From assembly GCA_965153355.1 (NCBI GenBank), contig OZ231127.1:78430001-78494000 (forward strand): a stretch of 64,000 nucleotides of DNA, read 5' to 3'. The DNA is from Flaccisagitta enflata. Its lineage: Eukaryota > Chaetognatha > Sagittoidea > Aphragmophora. Shown here in pieces: positions 49,220 to 60,781 of the stretch (position 1 is the stretch's first letter; every line of letters begins with the position of its first letter). The position numbers were made by a program, and so were the translations under genes. A model generated the notes under the pieces. It searched no databases. It worked only from the letters and a program-made list of their open reading frames with translations, and had not been told where the DNA came from.

Positions 49220-49670
49220 TTCACATGAAACATACAGTAAAATGATGGTTTTAACCACAATTACCTTTATATTTTTTTTAATTTACGTTAGTGCAAGTTC
49301 TAAAAAAGAAGCTATAAATGAAATTTTGCGTTTTGCATTTATAGTTCTCTCTATAGTGATTTAGGAAAAGAACTATGTTCTTTGTTTTTTAGCATTTTTT
49401 AAATTTTCTATGCAAATTTAGAATTTTGACCTGCCCCCTATCAGTGACCAAAAATAAAAAAAGATACAAGTTTTCAATAATTTCTTTCTATTACCATTGG
49501 CTAAACTCGATCTTCTCGCTCAATAAATGCAAATTTTTCCTTTGAATATCATATCTGACCCAGCTCAGTCACTTTTATTCACTTGTTTTTGAATTTTCAA
49601 TTTTTCATTTTTTCCAATTTGACCTTCTTTGAAACACTAATGTCGGCTTCGGAGGGACGCCGTCTTATGT
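49220..49670 (+). repeat. dispersed repeat, inverted copy of 31340-31800
   Basis: Collinear on the opposite strand with the palindrome-loop segment; see that entry. Confidence 0.65.
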
Positions 49671-49744
49671 CTCTGAAACGATATTGACAGAATTACAAAT
49701 AAAGGCGTCCGCAATTCAGCATTGATCGCTACCGTTAAGGCATA

Positions 49745-49884
49745 CACTTTTTTATTTTATAAGCACCTCACTCAGAAGCACGCTCAGCCTCAGATAATGG
49801 AAAAATTTAAGCACATTGCTAAGCATGATCCAGGCTGAGATTTGCATTATTGTTATTTATTGTTGTTGTTGTTGTTGTTGTTGT
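49745..49884 (+). mobile_element. truncated CACTTTTTT TIR element ending in (GTT)n
   Basis: TA then CACTTTTTTATTTTATAAGC, then AAGCACGCTCAGCCTCAGAT and GATCCAGGCTGAGATTT, as in the left end of 27123-27835. It stops where a (GTT)n tract begins (about 49857). Confidence 0.6.
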
Positions 49885-49911
49885 TCCTTCCATTGCGTTT
49901 GATGAGGCTGA

Positions 49912-49974
49912 CTATGATGTATCTGATGATTGAAAATATTGATGATTTAGGCCTCCATCCATCTGTAAGTCGCT
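49912..49974 (-). CDS. putative 3'-terminal exon after an (ATC)n tract
   Basis: Acceptor GATTGTTTACAG|AGCGAC, then SDLQMDGGLNHQYFQSSDTS and TAG, phase 0. Upstream on the sense strand is ~280 nt of (ATC)n. No partner exon established. Confidence 0.3.
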   Translation of the reverse strand, partial: SDLQMDGGLNHQYFQSSDTS

Positions 49975-49984
49975 CTGTAAACAA

Positions 49985-50118
49985 TCAACGACGACCATCA
50001 TGATGATGATAATGACAATGATGACGATGATGAATTGATGATGAAGATGATGATGATATGATGACGATGATGATGATGACGATGATGATGAAGATGACGA
50101 TGATGATGATATGATGAC

Positions 50119-50185
<67 letters not shown>

Positions 50186-50265
50186 TGTAATGATGATGAT
50201 GATGATGATGGTAAGTGATGACGATTATGATGATGATAGCGAGAATGAAATGATGATGATGGATT
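49985..50265. repeat. (GAT)n microsatellite
   Basis: Imperfect GAT/GAC units; reading frames through it give polyH, polyS and polyI. Confidence 0.95.
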
Positions 50266-50535
50266 TGTACTATCTTGACGATGAAAAAAAGCCGCGTTAG
50301 ATATTGAAAACAAAAGGTTATCAGCGGCGCTTTGGGGCGCTGCCTACAGCATATTTTTGTATTGATTAACATCCAAGCGAAAAACCAAAACAAAATCTTT
50401 GACCATTCTTAAGCTCCACGAAGATCTTTCAAATAGCCCTAGCTCAGGAGGCTACGGTCACAAAACCTAGGTTTTGGACCTAGGAGTCTTAGGATCCTAG
50501 GTTTCCTAGCTGCGCTTAAAAAGTAAGAATTGTCT

Positions 50536-50811
50536 TTTTAGTCGCGGACTGGCGACTCTATAAGACTGAGGTTAGTCTGTCTTTTTGTCCGTCATCCGTC
50601 CGTCCGTCCGTCCGTCCGTCCACGGTCATCTCATCCGTCCGTCCGTCCGTCCGTCCGTCGGTTGGTCGGTTGGTTGGTCGGTTGGTTCTCTTTTTGGGCA
50701 GCGGTCAGTCCGTCCGTCCGTTCACGCTCGAGTCAAAGAAGTGGGAAAAACCACAGTTCCGCCCCTGCCCACCCGTCCGCGCCTGATATTGGCCGTGTAT
50801 CCGGCCTTGTT
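50536..50811 (+). mobile_element. GTCY-rich short interspersed element, full length
   Basis: TTTTAGTCGCGGACTGGCGA start, (GTCC)n at 50588-50622 and 50638-50660, GCCCCTGCCCACCCGTCCGC and the GTATCCGGCCTTGTT end. Confidence 0.75.
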
Positions 50812-50853
50812 CTTTACTACATACCCGAAAGGCGCTGCTCCGATTTTGACCAT

Positions 50854-50994
50854 TTTTAGTCGCGGACTAGCGACTCTATAAGAGGCTTTGTCCGTCCGTC
50901 CGTTCGTCCGTCCGTCCGTCCGTCCGTCCGTCCGTCCGTTGGTCCGTCACGCTCGAGTCGAAAAGTGGGAAAACACCGTGTATCCGGCCTTGTT
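50854..50994 (+). mobile_element. GTCY-rich element, tandem neighbour with deletion
   Basis: Same termini as the previous copy but the CCTGCCC module is missing. The flank after each (TTACTACATACCC..AAAGGCGCTG) is also duplicated, so a segment of ~320 bp was tandemly duplicated. Confidence 0.7.
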
Positions 50995-51169
50995 CCTTAC
51001 TACATACCCTAAAGGCGCTGCTCCGATTTTGATCATTTTTTGTGTGAAACACCGTCTTAGGATGACTTTTCAATACATGAAAAAAAATCCATCGCCACTC
51101 ATCTATAAACTGGCTAAAAATCCATTTTCTTACGATCCTAGGGTTCCTAAGATATGCAGTGTCAACAGA

Positions 51170-51340
51170 AACAAGGCCGGATACACGGCCACCAGTTGTG
51201 GAAGGGTGGGCAGGGGCGGAAATGCGCGTTTTCCCACTTTTCAACTCAAGCGTGATGGACCGACCAACCGACCAACCAACCAACCGACTGACGGACGGAC
51301 GGACAAAGCCTCTTATACAGTTGCGTGTCCGCAACTAGAA
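51170..51340 (-). mobile_element. GTCY-rich element, inverted copy
   Basis: AACAAGGCCGGATACACGGC start, GGGTGGGCAGGGGC, (GGAC)n, GTTGCGTGTCCGCAAC end. Confidence 0.75.
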
Positions 51341-51388
51341 AGGAGTTTGCTGCTGCTTAATCTTTTACTTACGAATCTAGGTTTTCTA

Positions 51389-51973
51389 TAGTACGATGGG
51401 AGCAATGATGACCTAGACTGGAAGATAGATCTTAGGTATCCTAATTTCATTTGCATCATGAAATATTTGAGATCTAGGTTAATTAAAAATTGCATTTGCG
51501 TCTCTTAAAACTCAACTTGTGACTTGACCTCATCAAGACTTCATTTTTCAAGGTTCTAACCAATTTCATTAGATCAGGCAAAAAATTCTATATAATTTTA
51601 AGAAAAAAAATCAGCTAAATCGGACTATTTTTACAGGTTTTACCACTATATCTAATAAACAAAAGTCATGCAAATTAACTTTTGGGCAAAACTTAAAATG
51701 GTCATAAAACCTGTAAAAATAGTCCGATTGAGCTGATTTCTTTTTCAAATCTATATAAAATTTTCTGCCTGATCTAATGAAATTAGTTAGAACCTTGAAA
51801 AATGAAGTCTTGATGAGGTCAAGTTGCAAGTTGAAGTTTTAGAGATGCAAACATTTTCACTCATTAAAACAACCTTTAATTAGCCTAGATCTCAAATATT
51901 TTGTGATACAAACAAAATTAAGGTACCTAAAATCTATCCTCCAGTCTAGGTCGTCATTGCTCCCATCGTGCTG
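51389..51973. mobile_element. 585-bp foldback element with ~280-bp arms, TA-flanked
   Basis: Left TAGTACGATGGGAGCAATGA and right TCATTGCTCCCATCGTGCTG pair. The pairing continues through GATCTAGG.., TCAAGACTTCATTTTTCAAG and ACCTGTAAAAATAGTCCGAT to a short loop near 51680. TA flanks both ends. Confidence 0.8.
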
Positions 51974-52359
51974 TAGGTTTTCTAGGAAATTACGTGTCAA
52001 GGAAGGAAAAAAAGTCATTCCTGAACGAATTAGCATCGCTACAAGAGGATGTATGTCCATCCATAAGTCTGCCTGTCCGTCCGTTTCTGTTTGTCTGTCT
52101 GTCTGTTTGTCTGACTGTGTCTGTCCGTTTGAATTTTGCGTTTTAGACGGCAAATATACAAGTAACGTGGATAACACATTGAGTTGTTCAGTTAGGTTTT
52201 TATTCGCAGACACGTGGTCTGCTGGTTTGTATGTACATCCGTCCGTATGTACATCCGTCCGTATGTCCATCCGTCACAAAGTTGGTTTTCAGGTTTTTTC
52301 GCCCCTACCAACCTGTCCGCGACTAGTGCTGCCGTGTATAGTATACAGCCTTGTTTCAA

Positions 52360-53340
52360 ACAAATCCAACATTTGTATAGTTCAAAAAGAAATAGGATGA
52401 AATAACAGTTGAATACTTTTTGACACGGGCAGTAAGACAGGAACTGTTTGCGGATCAGTGATAGAAAAGAGTTGTCGGGAAAAAAAGTCAGTCTTCGACT
52501 TTTTGACATATTCGAGAGAAACATGGTTTTCATTTTCTTATGGGGAAGTTGAGAATCTCCACTGACCTATTGCACCCTTTGACAAAATTGATGGAGTTAG
52601 TAAATTTTATAATTCTTTTTCATTTGGCGCCAAGCAGAATGATCTACGGCAAATATTTTTCGCGCTATGAATTTTTAAAGATTTATTTATGAAAAATTCA
52701 AATTGAATTTTTTTCAATTTTCTTTTATTTTGTGTAGGATCAATAAAGGAATGTATCTAAGTTTGTTTGAGCATGCAAATACAAGAAAACATGTTTATGA
52801 GCATAATTGCTCATCTGTGAGGGTGATTTTGAGCATTTTAGCTCATTTAGCTCACTTTGCTGTCTTTTTTTTTTTTTTTAAAATGCAATAAATAAACAAA
52901 TATGTTGATAAATGTTTCAGTAAGCAAATACAAGAAAGCATGACAGTGAGCAGAACTGCTTATCTGTGAGGGTGTTTTTAAGGTATTCTAGCTCATTTAG
53001 CTCATTTAACTCATTTAGCTTATTAAGCTTGCTCTTTTTTTTTAATTTCATAACAGATGAATGAATATATGTCTTGATTTAAACATGCAAATACAGGAAA
53101 GCATGTCAGTATGCATGGCTGGTTGTCTGGTTAAGAGATTTTGAATATTTTTTGCTCAGCTAGCTCAATTGGCTCAGTCCTATTTTTCTCTGATTTTGAA
53201 AACAACCAATACATATAATTGCTCTTAGTTTGATCTGACAAATAAAAAGAATTGCAGTGACTAAAAACAAAAGCTTGGTGAAAAGTGAACAACGCTTACG
53301 ACTTTTTTCCTCACGGCGACAGCCGCCATTACTGGTATAC
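52360..53340. other. no gene recognised; internal ~190-bp diverged tandem repeat
   Basis: Three diverged units (52750-53180) share GCAAATACAAGAAA(A/G)CATG and TTTTAGCTCATTTAGCTCA. A CTTACGACTTTTTTCC-CGGCGA module at 53297 recurs at 6737 and 26117. Confidence 0.5.
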
Positions 53341-53429
53341 CAGGCACATGTATTCATTTCATCTGTTGATCCTTGTTAATTTGGTTTTCTCAACATGAAA
53401 TTTCTTCAACTTCCGGCACTCTATTTAAA

Positions 53430-53617
<188 letters not shown>

Positions 53618-54145
53618 ACATTAGATTTTGTACAACAATATTTAGGTTGCGTTTCTAGTCACGCGTTTTGGGCACTCGGTCGCCGACTATGTTTGTTCAC
53701 TTAGACCGCTCACTCGTTACACAACTCTCCGCTTTGCTACACTCGCTTCGCTCACATGCTTCATTCGTGGGCTTGCTCACTCACTTTGCTCACTTCCGGG
53801 ACAGTTGAAATTCATGAATATGTGTTCATTTTGTAATCGCGATCAATGGGGAGGATCGCGTTTGCTGTTGTCACAAAAAGGGCCTTGGTGATATGCACGC
53901 ATGTCTGCAACTTGCTCTATCCGTTTGTCAGTATGTCAGTCAGCTAATTGTTCACCCGTCTTTGTCACTCTTTGCTTTTTTGGGCACTCTGATGGTTTTT
54001 GCATCACTGCCATGCCTCTTTAGTCGACTCCACACACTAATGTGTCAGTCTGTCAATCGTTATTAACTCTTTATTGTGAGAAGTTTTGAAATTTTTGCCC
54101 CTGCTGCCTGTCCGTGATAAGAATGCTGTGTCTCCGGCATAATTT

Positions 54146-54325
54146 TTAGTCCCAAGCTACGCGACTACACCCAGCTTTGTCCGTCCGTCCATCCATCTGT
54201 CTGTTCGTCATATTTAGCCTTTTTTCATGATTTTTATTTTTTGACCTCACTGCTCCTGCCCAAATGGTCTACTGACCTTCAATATGGCCCCTGCCCACCC
54301 ACACGTGACTAGGGTATTCGTGTAT
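54146..54325 (+). mobile_element. GTCY-rich element, diverged
   Basis: TTTTAGTCCCAAGCTACGCG start, GTCCGTCCGTCC, CTGCTCCTGCCC and CCCCTGCCCACCCACACG modules. The GGCCTTGTT end is replaced by the GGGCCTCGAGGCTGG minisatellite. Confidence 0.6.
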
Positions 54326-54431
54326 GCTGGGCTTTGGGCCTCGAGGCTGGGATTTGGGCCTCGAGGCTGGGGGGTGGACGGAGGAGAAGGAGAAGGAAAA
54401 ATTTCCCCTATGTGCGAAAGCATAGGTCATT

Positions 54432-54432
54432 G

Positions 54433-54525
<93 letters not shown>
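54432..54525. repeat. (AAC)n microsatellite
   Basis: About 31 AAC units, starting about 45 nt past the donor of the putative exon at 54570-54627. Confidence 0.97.
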
Positions 54526-54526
<1 letters not shown>

Positions 54527-54569
54527 CTACAATAATGATAAAAATGATAATAACAAGAAAGACAGTCAC

Positions 54570-54627
54570 CTACGGAATAGCATACGGCAGTACAAGCACA
54601 AAAGACTCCTGTGATCAAAGATAGTCC
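54570..54627 (-). CDS. putative membrane-segment exon
   Basis: Acceptor TTGGCTATGCAG|GGACT and donor TTCCGTAG|GTGACT bound GLSLITGVFCACTAVCYSV, a hydrophobic helix-like segment. It can join the putative exon at 55803-55854 in phase 0. As in the acyltransferase gene, a (GTT)n tract follows the donor. Confidence 0.35.
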
Positions 54628-54683
54628 CTGCATAGCCAATAATTGTTCATGTTTCAAGTTTCAAAAGTCGTGATTTTTTCTCT

Positions 54684-54862
54684 TTTTAGTCGTGTGTTTC
54701 GAGACTCTACAACCCACTTTGTCTGTCCGTCCGTCCATCCGTCTGTTAGTCTGTCAGTTGGTCAGTCACACTTTTACTATTTTATGTTTTTTTATTCTTT
54801 GACCTCACTACTCCTGCCCAAATACAGTCCCCGCTCACCCACACGCTACGTTGTGTATTCAT
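54684..54862 (+). mobile_element. GTCY-rich element, 3'-truncated
   Basis: TTTTAGTCGTGTGTTTCGAG start, GTCTGTCCGTCCGTCCATCC, CTACTCCTGCCC; the GGCC end is lost. Confidence 0.6.
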
Positions 54863-55269
54863 AGGTTGAGAAAAGATAGAATTCCTGGATCATTACTACT
54901 TTTCATCCTTCATTGTCAGTTCAGTTCACGACTTGGTGGTGGTGGGGAAAAAAACAAAAAAAAAAAAAACACTTTTTTTTTCGCTTTAATACCGACCTTT
55001 TCTCTATACAATGACGTTCTGCGAGGATCATGTTGAAATTTTTTTTGCAGGTTGACTAGGCTCTAATTATGCACCTCCCAATTTTAAAATGGTAAGGACA
55101 CAATGTCCAAAATAAACATCTTTTTATTTGAGTTCCAAACTGTAACAAATATGTCGCTTTAATTTGATGTGAAAAGGGATGCACGCACGCGAAGGGACAC
55201 GAATCTTGATTGGTAATTTCAAGTCATGAAAATAATGATAATGAAGGGCATGAACAAAGAAGAACAAAT

Positions 55270-55321
55270 GAGGGAGGAGGAAGAAAACGAAGATAAAGAT
55301 GTAAACAAAGAAGAAAACAAA

Positions 55322-55352
<31 letters not shown>

Positions 55353-55715
55353 CAAAAACAAAAAACAAAAACAAAAACAAAAACAAAAGCAAAAACAAAA
55401 GGAAAAAAGAAAAGAAAGCAAAACGAGAAGACAGAAAAGAAAAAAGAAGAAGAAGAGAAAAAAAAGAAGAAGAAGAAAGAAGAAAGAAAGAAAAGGAAAG
55501 AAAAGAAAAGAAAAGAAAAAACAAAAACAAAAACAAAAGAAAAAAAGAAGAAGGAGAAGAAGAAACAGAAGAAGAAGAAGAAGAAGAAGAAGAAGAAGAA
55601 GAAGAAGAAGAAACAGAAGAAAAAGAAGAAGAAGAAGAAGAAGAAGAAGAAGAAGAAGAAGAAGAAGAAAAAGAAAAAGAAAAAGAAAAAGAAAAAGAAA
55701 AAGAAAAAGAAGAAG

Positions 55716-55798
<83 letters not shown>

Positions 55799-55800
55799 GA
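55270..55800. repeat. compound purine microsatellite (AAAAC)n, (AAG)n, (AAAAAG)n, (AAC)n
   Basis: About 530 bp. On the minus strand it begins with (GTT)n immediately after the putative donor at 55802 and continues as (CTT)n, the same donor-(GTT)n order seen in introns 5, 8 and 10. Confidence 0.95.
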
Positions 55801-55802
55801 AC

Positions 55803-55854
55803 ATTGAATAACATGGAAAATAGCCCCAACGGTCTCAAATGTGCCTCCTCGGGA
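55803..55854 (-). CDS. putative exon upstream of the membrane-segment exon
   Basis: Acceptor GATTTCTAAAAG|TCCCG and donor TATTCAAT|GTTCTT. In the frame that joins the exon at 54627 it reads PEEAHLRPLGLFSMLFN. The donor is weak; evidence is phase compatibility and composition only. Confidence 0.28.
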
Positions 55855-57130
55855 CTTTTAGAAATCACTCGAGGACCGCTGACCATCTGCGATCCTTGGA
55901 TGACTAGATTTTTTTTCCTTCAGTCAAATTCCAGCCACTATGCTCAAATCACCGTTTTGATAACTAAATCACCGCCTCGAGGTCCAACCCAGCCTCAAAA
56001 CCCAAATCCCAGCCCAGTCTCCATGTTGAAGCTCAAATCTCAGCCTCAAGCCCAGGAAGCCCCAAGCTTTATTTGTTTAGAATAGGCATAGGTTTGAAGA
56101 AAAATATCACCGATTCCAAAAAGGGCAAATATAAAGTATCTTTTTTTTCTATTGGCAATTTTTGTCTCAACGTTTTTCTTAATAATGCAATATAGAATTG
56201 ACCTGATATCTATGAGCAAATTAAAGAGCTTTGAATCTTCCTCAAAATGGCGCCAAGAACGAATTTTTTACTCAATGCGTTTGGTTTCTATGTTACAACA
56301 AACAAAAAACTCGCAAATCATATAGTGAATTCTCAAATTCCTGACAACCGGTGTTCATTCCAATGCCATTTCTAAACGGATAAAGCTAGGACAACCAGCA
56401 ACGTCTCATTTGAAAATTCTTTTGCAGAGCTTCAAAATGGTCACCAATTTTTTACAGTTTTTCTCAATTCAAGGTAGATAGAATTAGTTTTCCAAAATCC
56501 GCCATTTTTTATGTCCCCATGGTTATAACGCAAATCAAAGCCGCGCACAGGCAATTGTTCTTTTCAAGGCCGATGTCCCTCTTACTATCACATCCTTACA
56601 TCAACTAAATTAGGGGGCATCATAACGCTAAAATTTACACTTTTATGACTTCAGTTGAACCCTGCCGGATATAAGGCTACCCAAGTAACGTGTGGGTGGG
56701 CAGGGGCAGTGGTAAAAAAGGCTAATCGAGCATTTGAGCAGGAGCGGCACAGCAAAAAACGCCCGTAAATGCTGTAAAGGCCGATGGACAGACAGACTGA
56801 CCAACCGACTGACCGACAAATGGACATAGCGGCTTATATAGTCGCGTGCACATGACAATAAGTTGTTGGTTCCTTGAAATCACTTTAAAGGAATGGACGG
56901 AACACAAAATTTTGTGATCGCTTTTCAACCCTTCAACAGATCAGCCCTTCAACTCTCCAGGGCCATTGCCCCTCTCCCTTCCATATTCTGACATATTCCA
57001 AGTTAAAGGCAATGAGTACCGCTGACAATTTAACATTTTTTATTTGTGCTTATTTTCCTTTCTTTCTTCCCTCTCCATATCTATCTTTCTTTCCCTCTTA
57101 TTTTCTTATTTTCTTCCATCATTCCATTCT
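55855..57130. other. no gene recognised; one GTCY-rich element
   Basis: A GTCY-rich element on the minus strand at about 56661-56855 (GCCGGATATAAGGCTACCC, GGGTGGGCAGGGGCAGTG, GTCGCGTGCACATGAC). The rest is AT-rich sequence with the minisatellite at 55970-56060. Confidence 0.5.
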
Positions 57131-57282
57131 TTTTAGTTGCGGACACGCAACTCTATAAGAGCCTTTGTCCGTCCGTCCGTCGGTCGGTCCGTTGGTGAGC
57201 ACGAGTCGAAAAGTGTGAAAACATGCATTCCCGCCCCTGCCCACCCGTCCGCAACTGGTATGGCCGTGTATCCGGCCTTGTT
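57131..57282 (+). mobile_element. GTCY-rich short interspersed element, full length
   Basis: TTTTAGTTGCGGACACGCAA start, GTCCGTCCGTCGGTCGGTCC, GCCCCTGCCCACCCGTCCGC, GTGTATCCGGCCTTGTT end. Confidence 0.75.
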
Positions 57283-57624
57283 TCTGTCTACCTTTGTTTC
57301 TCCCTTCGCTTGTTTGTTTGTTTCTTTCTTTTTTTCGTTCTTTATAGATGCGTCCGTCAGGAACACATCTCTACTGTCTATGAAAGGGTTGGTCCGTCCG
57401 TCCATCTGTCTGTCCTTCCGTCCGTCCATCTGTCTATCCGTCCGTCCGTCCGTCCGTCCATCCGTCCCAATGTCTGTTGCGCAAGTGCAAAAACCGCGTT
57501 TCTTGACTGTTTTCGGCCACGGTGAGATCCTATACTGAAACAAATGATCAATAAACATGTTTTTGGAGCCTCCTTTACTACTTAGATGTTTCCCGTCTGT
57601 TTGCCCAACTGTCAATACACTCAC

Positions 57625-57735
57625 AGACACGGCCCGGAGCCCCGGACGCATCGTTGCCTGGTCAGGCTTGTTTCCTTCTTTGACGGAATACAGAAGCTCA
57701 ATCAGCAACTCCGTCGGAATGCACTCATATCTCAT
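57625..57735 (-). CDS. putative exon, unidentified
   Basis: From ATG at 57735 (or an AG just before it) to donor GTGTCT|GTGAGT, 37 codons: MRYECIPTELLIELLYSVKE then GNKPDQATMRPGLRAVS. Amphipathic and protein-like with a perfect donor hexamer. The plus strand also has a possible acceptor here, so the strand is not certain. Confidence 0.35.
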
Positions 57736-57858
57736 CTTATTATATGACATTATATTCACACATTAAGTGTAGCGCAACAAAGAAGGCAAATAAAGATGAA
57801 ATACAAGTATTGAGGAGGCAGAAAACGGAGTGATGACATAATGACAGATCTAGGAAAC

Positions 57859-57862
<4 letters not shown>

Positions 57863-57898
<36 letters not shown>
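57863..57898. repeat. (GA)n microsatellite
   Basis: Eighteen GA units at the 3' edge of the LINE fragment. Confidence 0.95.
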
Positions 57899-57899
<1 letters not shown>

Positions 57900-58550
57900 T
57901 TTCCCTCGGTTCCTTTGACTCGATGCATGAAGCGAGAGGTTCGGCTGTCAACGAGTTCTTCCCAGGTTTTTCGCCCCAAGAAGTGTTGCAAGTTTGTGAC
58001 ACTTTCATACACGCGGTATGCAAAGAGCTTCCTGAAGACTGAGTTGTAGGCAACTCGCAGATAACGGCGTTCATCACGACTTGCCGCATGGGGGCGCGTG
58101 GTGGCCGAGTGGTTACGGCTCTTGCCTTCGATCCCCGTCTGCGTACCCCGCTCATACGTAGCATTGCTAGCGTGGCGTGTGTTTATGATTGGAGTAAAGC
58201 TCCCCTTATAGTTGCAGCAGACAACGATCTGACACGACATTGACAGGAGTCTTACACAAAAAGATCCAATGGCATGGCCCAATGTGGTGGATTGCATGGC
58301 CTCTCTGGAAATCAGATGCCGCATTCATGCTCATCTCGCTCGGGTAGACTCCCCCGGTTAACAACAACAACAACTTGCCACGTGAATGATTACGATGGCG
58401 TAAGTAAGAATTGGCACACAGTGCGCCTCAATCCGTCTGAGAAGGACGACGTCATCCGATCTGCCTTCTACACGAAGAATAGAGTTTAGCGAGCGGTAGA
58501 AAGATTTCACTCTTTCAGTCACAGTGCATCCAAAACACACAATCAGGCCT
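57899..58550 (-). pseudogene. C-terminal fragment of a second LINE reverse transcriptase, split by a SINE
   Basis: On the minus strand 58540-58374 reads ERVKSFYRSLNSILRVEG then LLRRIEAHCVPILTYAIVI. After removing the SINE (58091-58373) and one target duplication the frame continues SRDERRYLRVAYNSVFRKLF then AYRVYESVTNLQHFLGRKTW and SRFMHRV. The RIKSFYR..., CLPILTYA and L-x-VAYNNVFR phrases are typical of the region after RT in CR1/L2-like LINEs. No RT catalytic core is present, so this is a truncated relic of a different clade from the intact LINE. Confidence 0.7.
58091..58373 (+). mobile_element. tRNA-derived SINE with 11-bp target duplication
   Basis: The head has box A TGGCCGAGTGG (58102-58112, as in Ser/Leu tRNAs) and a box-B-like CCTTCGATCCC (58125-58135). 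The body is ~230 bp, ending CCCCCGGTTAACAACAACAA. Flanks CTTGCCGCATG (58080-58090) and CTTGCCACGTG (58374-58384) are an 11-bp duplication with two changes. Confidence 0.75.
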
Positions 58551-59048
58551 TTGTCCTAAACGCACCATCGTGGGCGAGTTTTAGACGGATGGGGGCTTAC
58601 ATGCTCCAAGTTTCATCAGAATACCGCCTATAACAGTTACTTTTCTCATTTCTTTTCGTTATTGACTATAACAGAATTCCGCCTTTAAAAGATGTGTGAA
58701 CGACAAAGAGACAGACTGACAGATAGACTGACATGAGCGCGATTAGACATGCGTGAGAAGAAAGAAAGAAAATGAAAATGAGAATGAAAATAAGGCAAAA
58801 AGGTTTTTTTTCTGCCTTTATACTCTTTTTCCCAATCCACTCAAGGCCGATCGCCAATGAGGAACCTTTTTTTCCATTCCACTTCAGGCCGAATCATGAA
58901 ATGAGGGCAGTGAGCTTCCAATACACTCAAGGCCGATTCGGCCTTGAGTGTTTGAGTAATAACTCTAGTACGAAATTCGTACTTTTGATATATAAAACAT
59001 TGCATGTTACATGAAAATGAATGAAACAGTATCAAAAGATACTCTCTC

Positions 59049-59282
<234 letters not shown>

Positions 59283-59299
59283 ATATCGCACACACGCAG

Positions 59300-59401
59300 T
59301 TGTTCATCAGACTCGGCTTGACCACTTTTCTTAGTGGCCATTTGGCCGGCATGCTTTTCCTAGTTTCTCAGCGACGTTTACGATTGACACTCGATCGATA
59401 A
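59300..59401 (+). CDS. putative 3'-terminal exon with membrane segment
   Basis: After the (CT)n tract, acceptor CACACACGCAG|TTG, then LFIRLGLTTFLSGHLAGMLF and LVSQRRLRLTLDR, TAA. A hydrophobic stretch followed by a basic tail. The minus strand is also open here (MATKKSGQAESDEQ), so this is tentative. Confidence 0.3.
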   Translation: MFIRLGLTTFLSGHLAGMLFLVSQRRLRLTLDR

Positions 59402-60660
59402 CTTACGACATCAACTGACTTAATCCAGAGATCATACATGCATCCTTACCACCGCAGGTACCGTATTGCTGGTAGCGTGACCCGCAGCAATATATCCTCC
59501 CCGCGGCGTAACCTGCAGTGTTCGTCTCCATCCAAACCCTTCCCAATCACACGCAACTTCTTTACTTAGTATACTCATGTTTTTTTTTTTGGTTAGGGTG
59601 ATCTCAGAACACTTCCTAGGTGATCATGCAATGGCCTGGAGGTAACAAAGAGGCGTGAACTGCTGTTTACTGTTTACGCTATAAAACAATGTTTTATGGG
59701 CAGTTTCCGTTCGTAGTGACGTAAGTCGACAGTTATTTTGTTGTTACGCCTAACATGAACGAGAGTGGAGCGCAATGTGTGTCTTTCGAATCGGAATAAA
59801 AAGAAGGTGACAATGGACTGTCACCGGTGGGTCCCTGAGTTCTACGATGAATCCCCTCTGGGAGCAACGGATATCCGCTTATGGCGAAAAAAAAGGTCCC
59901 TTCATTAAACGACCTGGCAGAAAATAACGACAGAAGCGAAAGATAGTCAGCGGTATCCGATAACCCTAATTTAGTGTGTGTGGTGTATGTGGTACTGAGA
60001 TGGTGAGTGGTGCAGGAACCCTAAAGGGACCGATGCTTGGAGTTATGGAGATTGGAGAATCTTGGGGAATTTGGGCCTCGTGGCCAGGATTTTGGCCTTA
60101 AGGCTGGGGTCTAGACCTGGAGGCCCAGGGGGAACTCAGGTGAAGATGGGGAAATTGAGATATCTCATTCTGTAATGTGTATTGGCGATCATGTGATGCT
60201 GCGGTGTCGCAGTGATGCGGCACTTAATGCGGACATTGACATCTGACAATATGCAACAGCCACCATTGAATGTTACACAAGTAGAACAAGGTGGTTGAAC
60301 AAACGGATCTTTTACAAACAAGTTCCTCCTTTAATTCGTGTATTATGATCCAATTGTCTTTTAATCGAAGGCCTCAAGAGGCCATTGAACTGCACCGAAG
60401 AAAAAAGGGCGATGTCGCAAATGACAAATCACTTAGAAATCGATGACAAGTGGCAACAAATGGCAACTCGATGACGACAAATGACAATAAATGACAAGCT
60501 TTTCTGTTTCTTTTTTTTTCTTTCTGTTTTTGTTACTTTGTTCAGAAATTCTTTTTATAGTTTCTCTCACATTTCTCACTTTTACATTGTACAATTTGAG
60601 TGATGAATCTAGAGGAACATTCATTTGTCGACACTTTTTTTTGAGCGACGCCTCTTAGAT
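59402..60660. other. no gene established
   Basis: Contains the GGGCCTCGTGGCC minisatellite module (59945-60125) and a minus-strand open frame at 60140-60320 (VQPPCSTCVTFNGGCCILSD) without convincing splice sites. Confidence 0.4.
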
Positions 60661-60666
60661 TTGTCC

Positions 60667-60667
<1 letters not shown>

Positions 60668-60752
<85 letters not shown>
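60668..60752 (+). repeat. (CT)n microsatellite
   Basis: About 42 CT units directly upstream of a candidate acceptor. Confidence 0.97.
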
Positions 60753-60755
<3 letters not shown>

Positions 60756-60781
60756 TTTGTTTTGTTTTTAAATAAATGTAG

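Noticed and set aside
58091-58165. Functional tRNA-Ser/Leu gene
   Set aside because: Only the A box is good; box B is degenerate and no acceptor stem or full cloverleaf fits. It is the head of a SINE.
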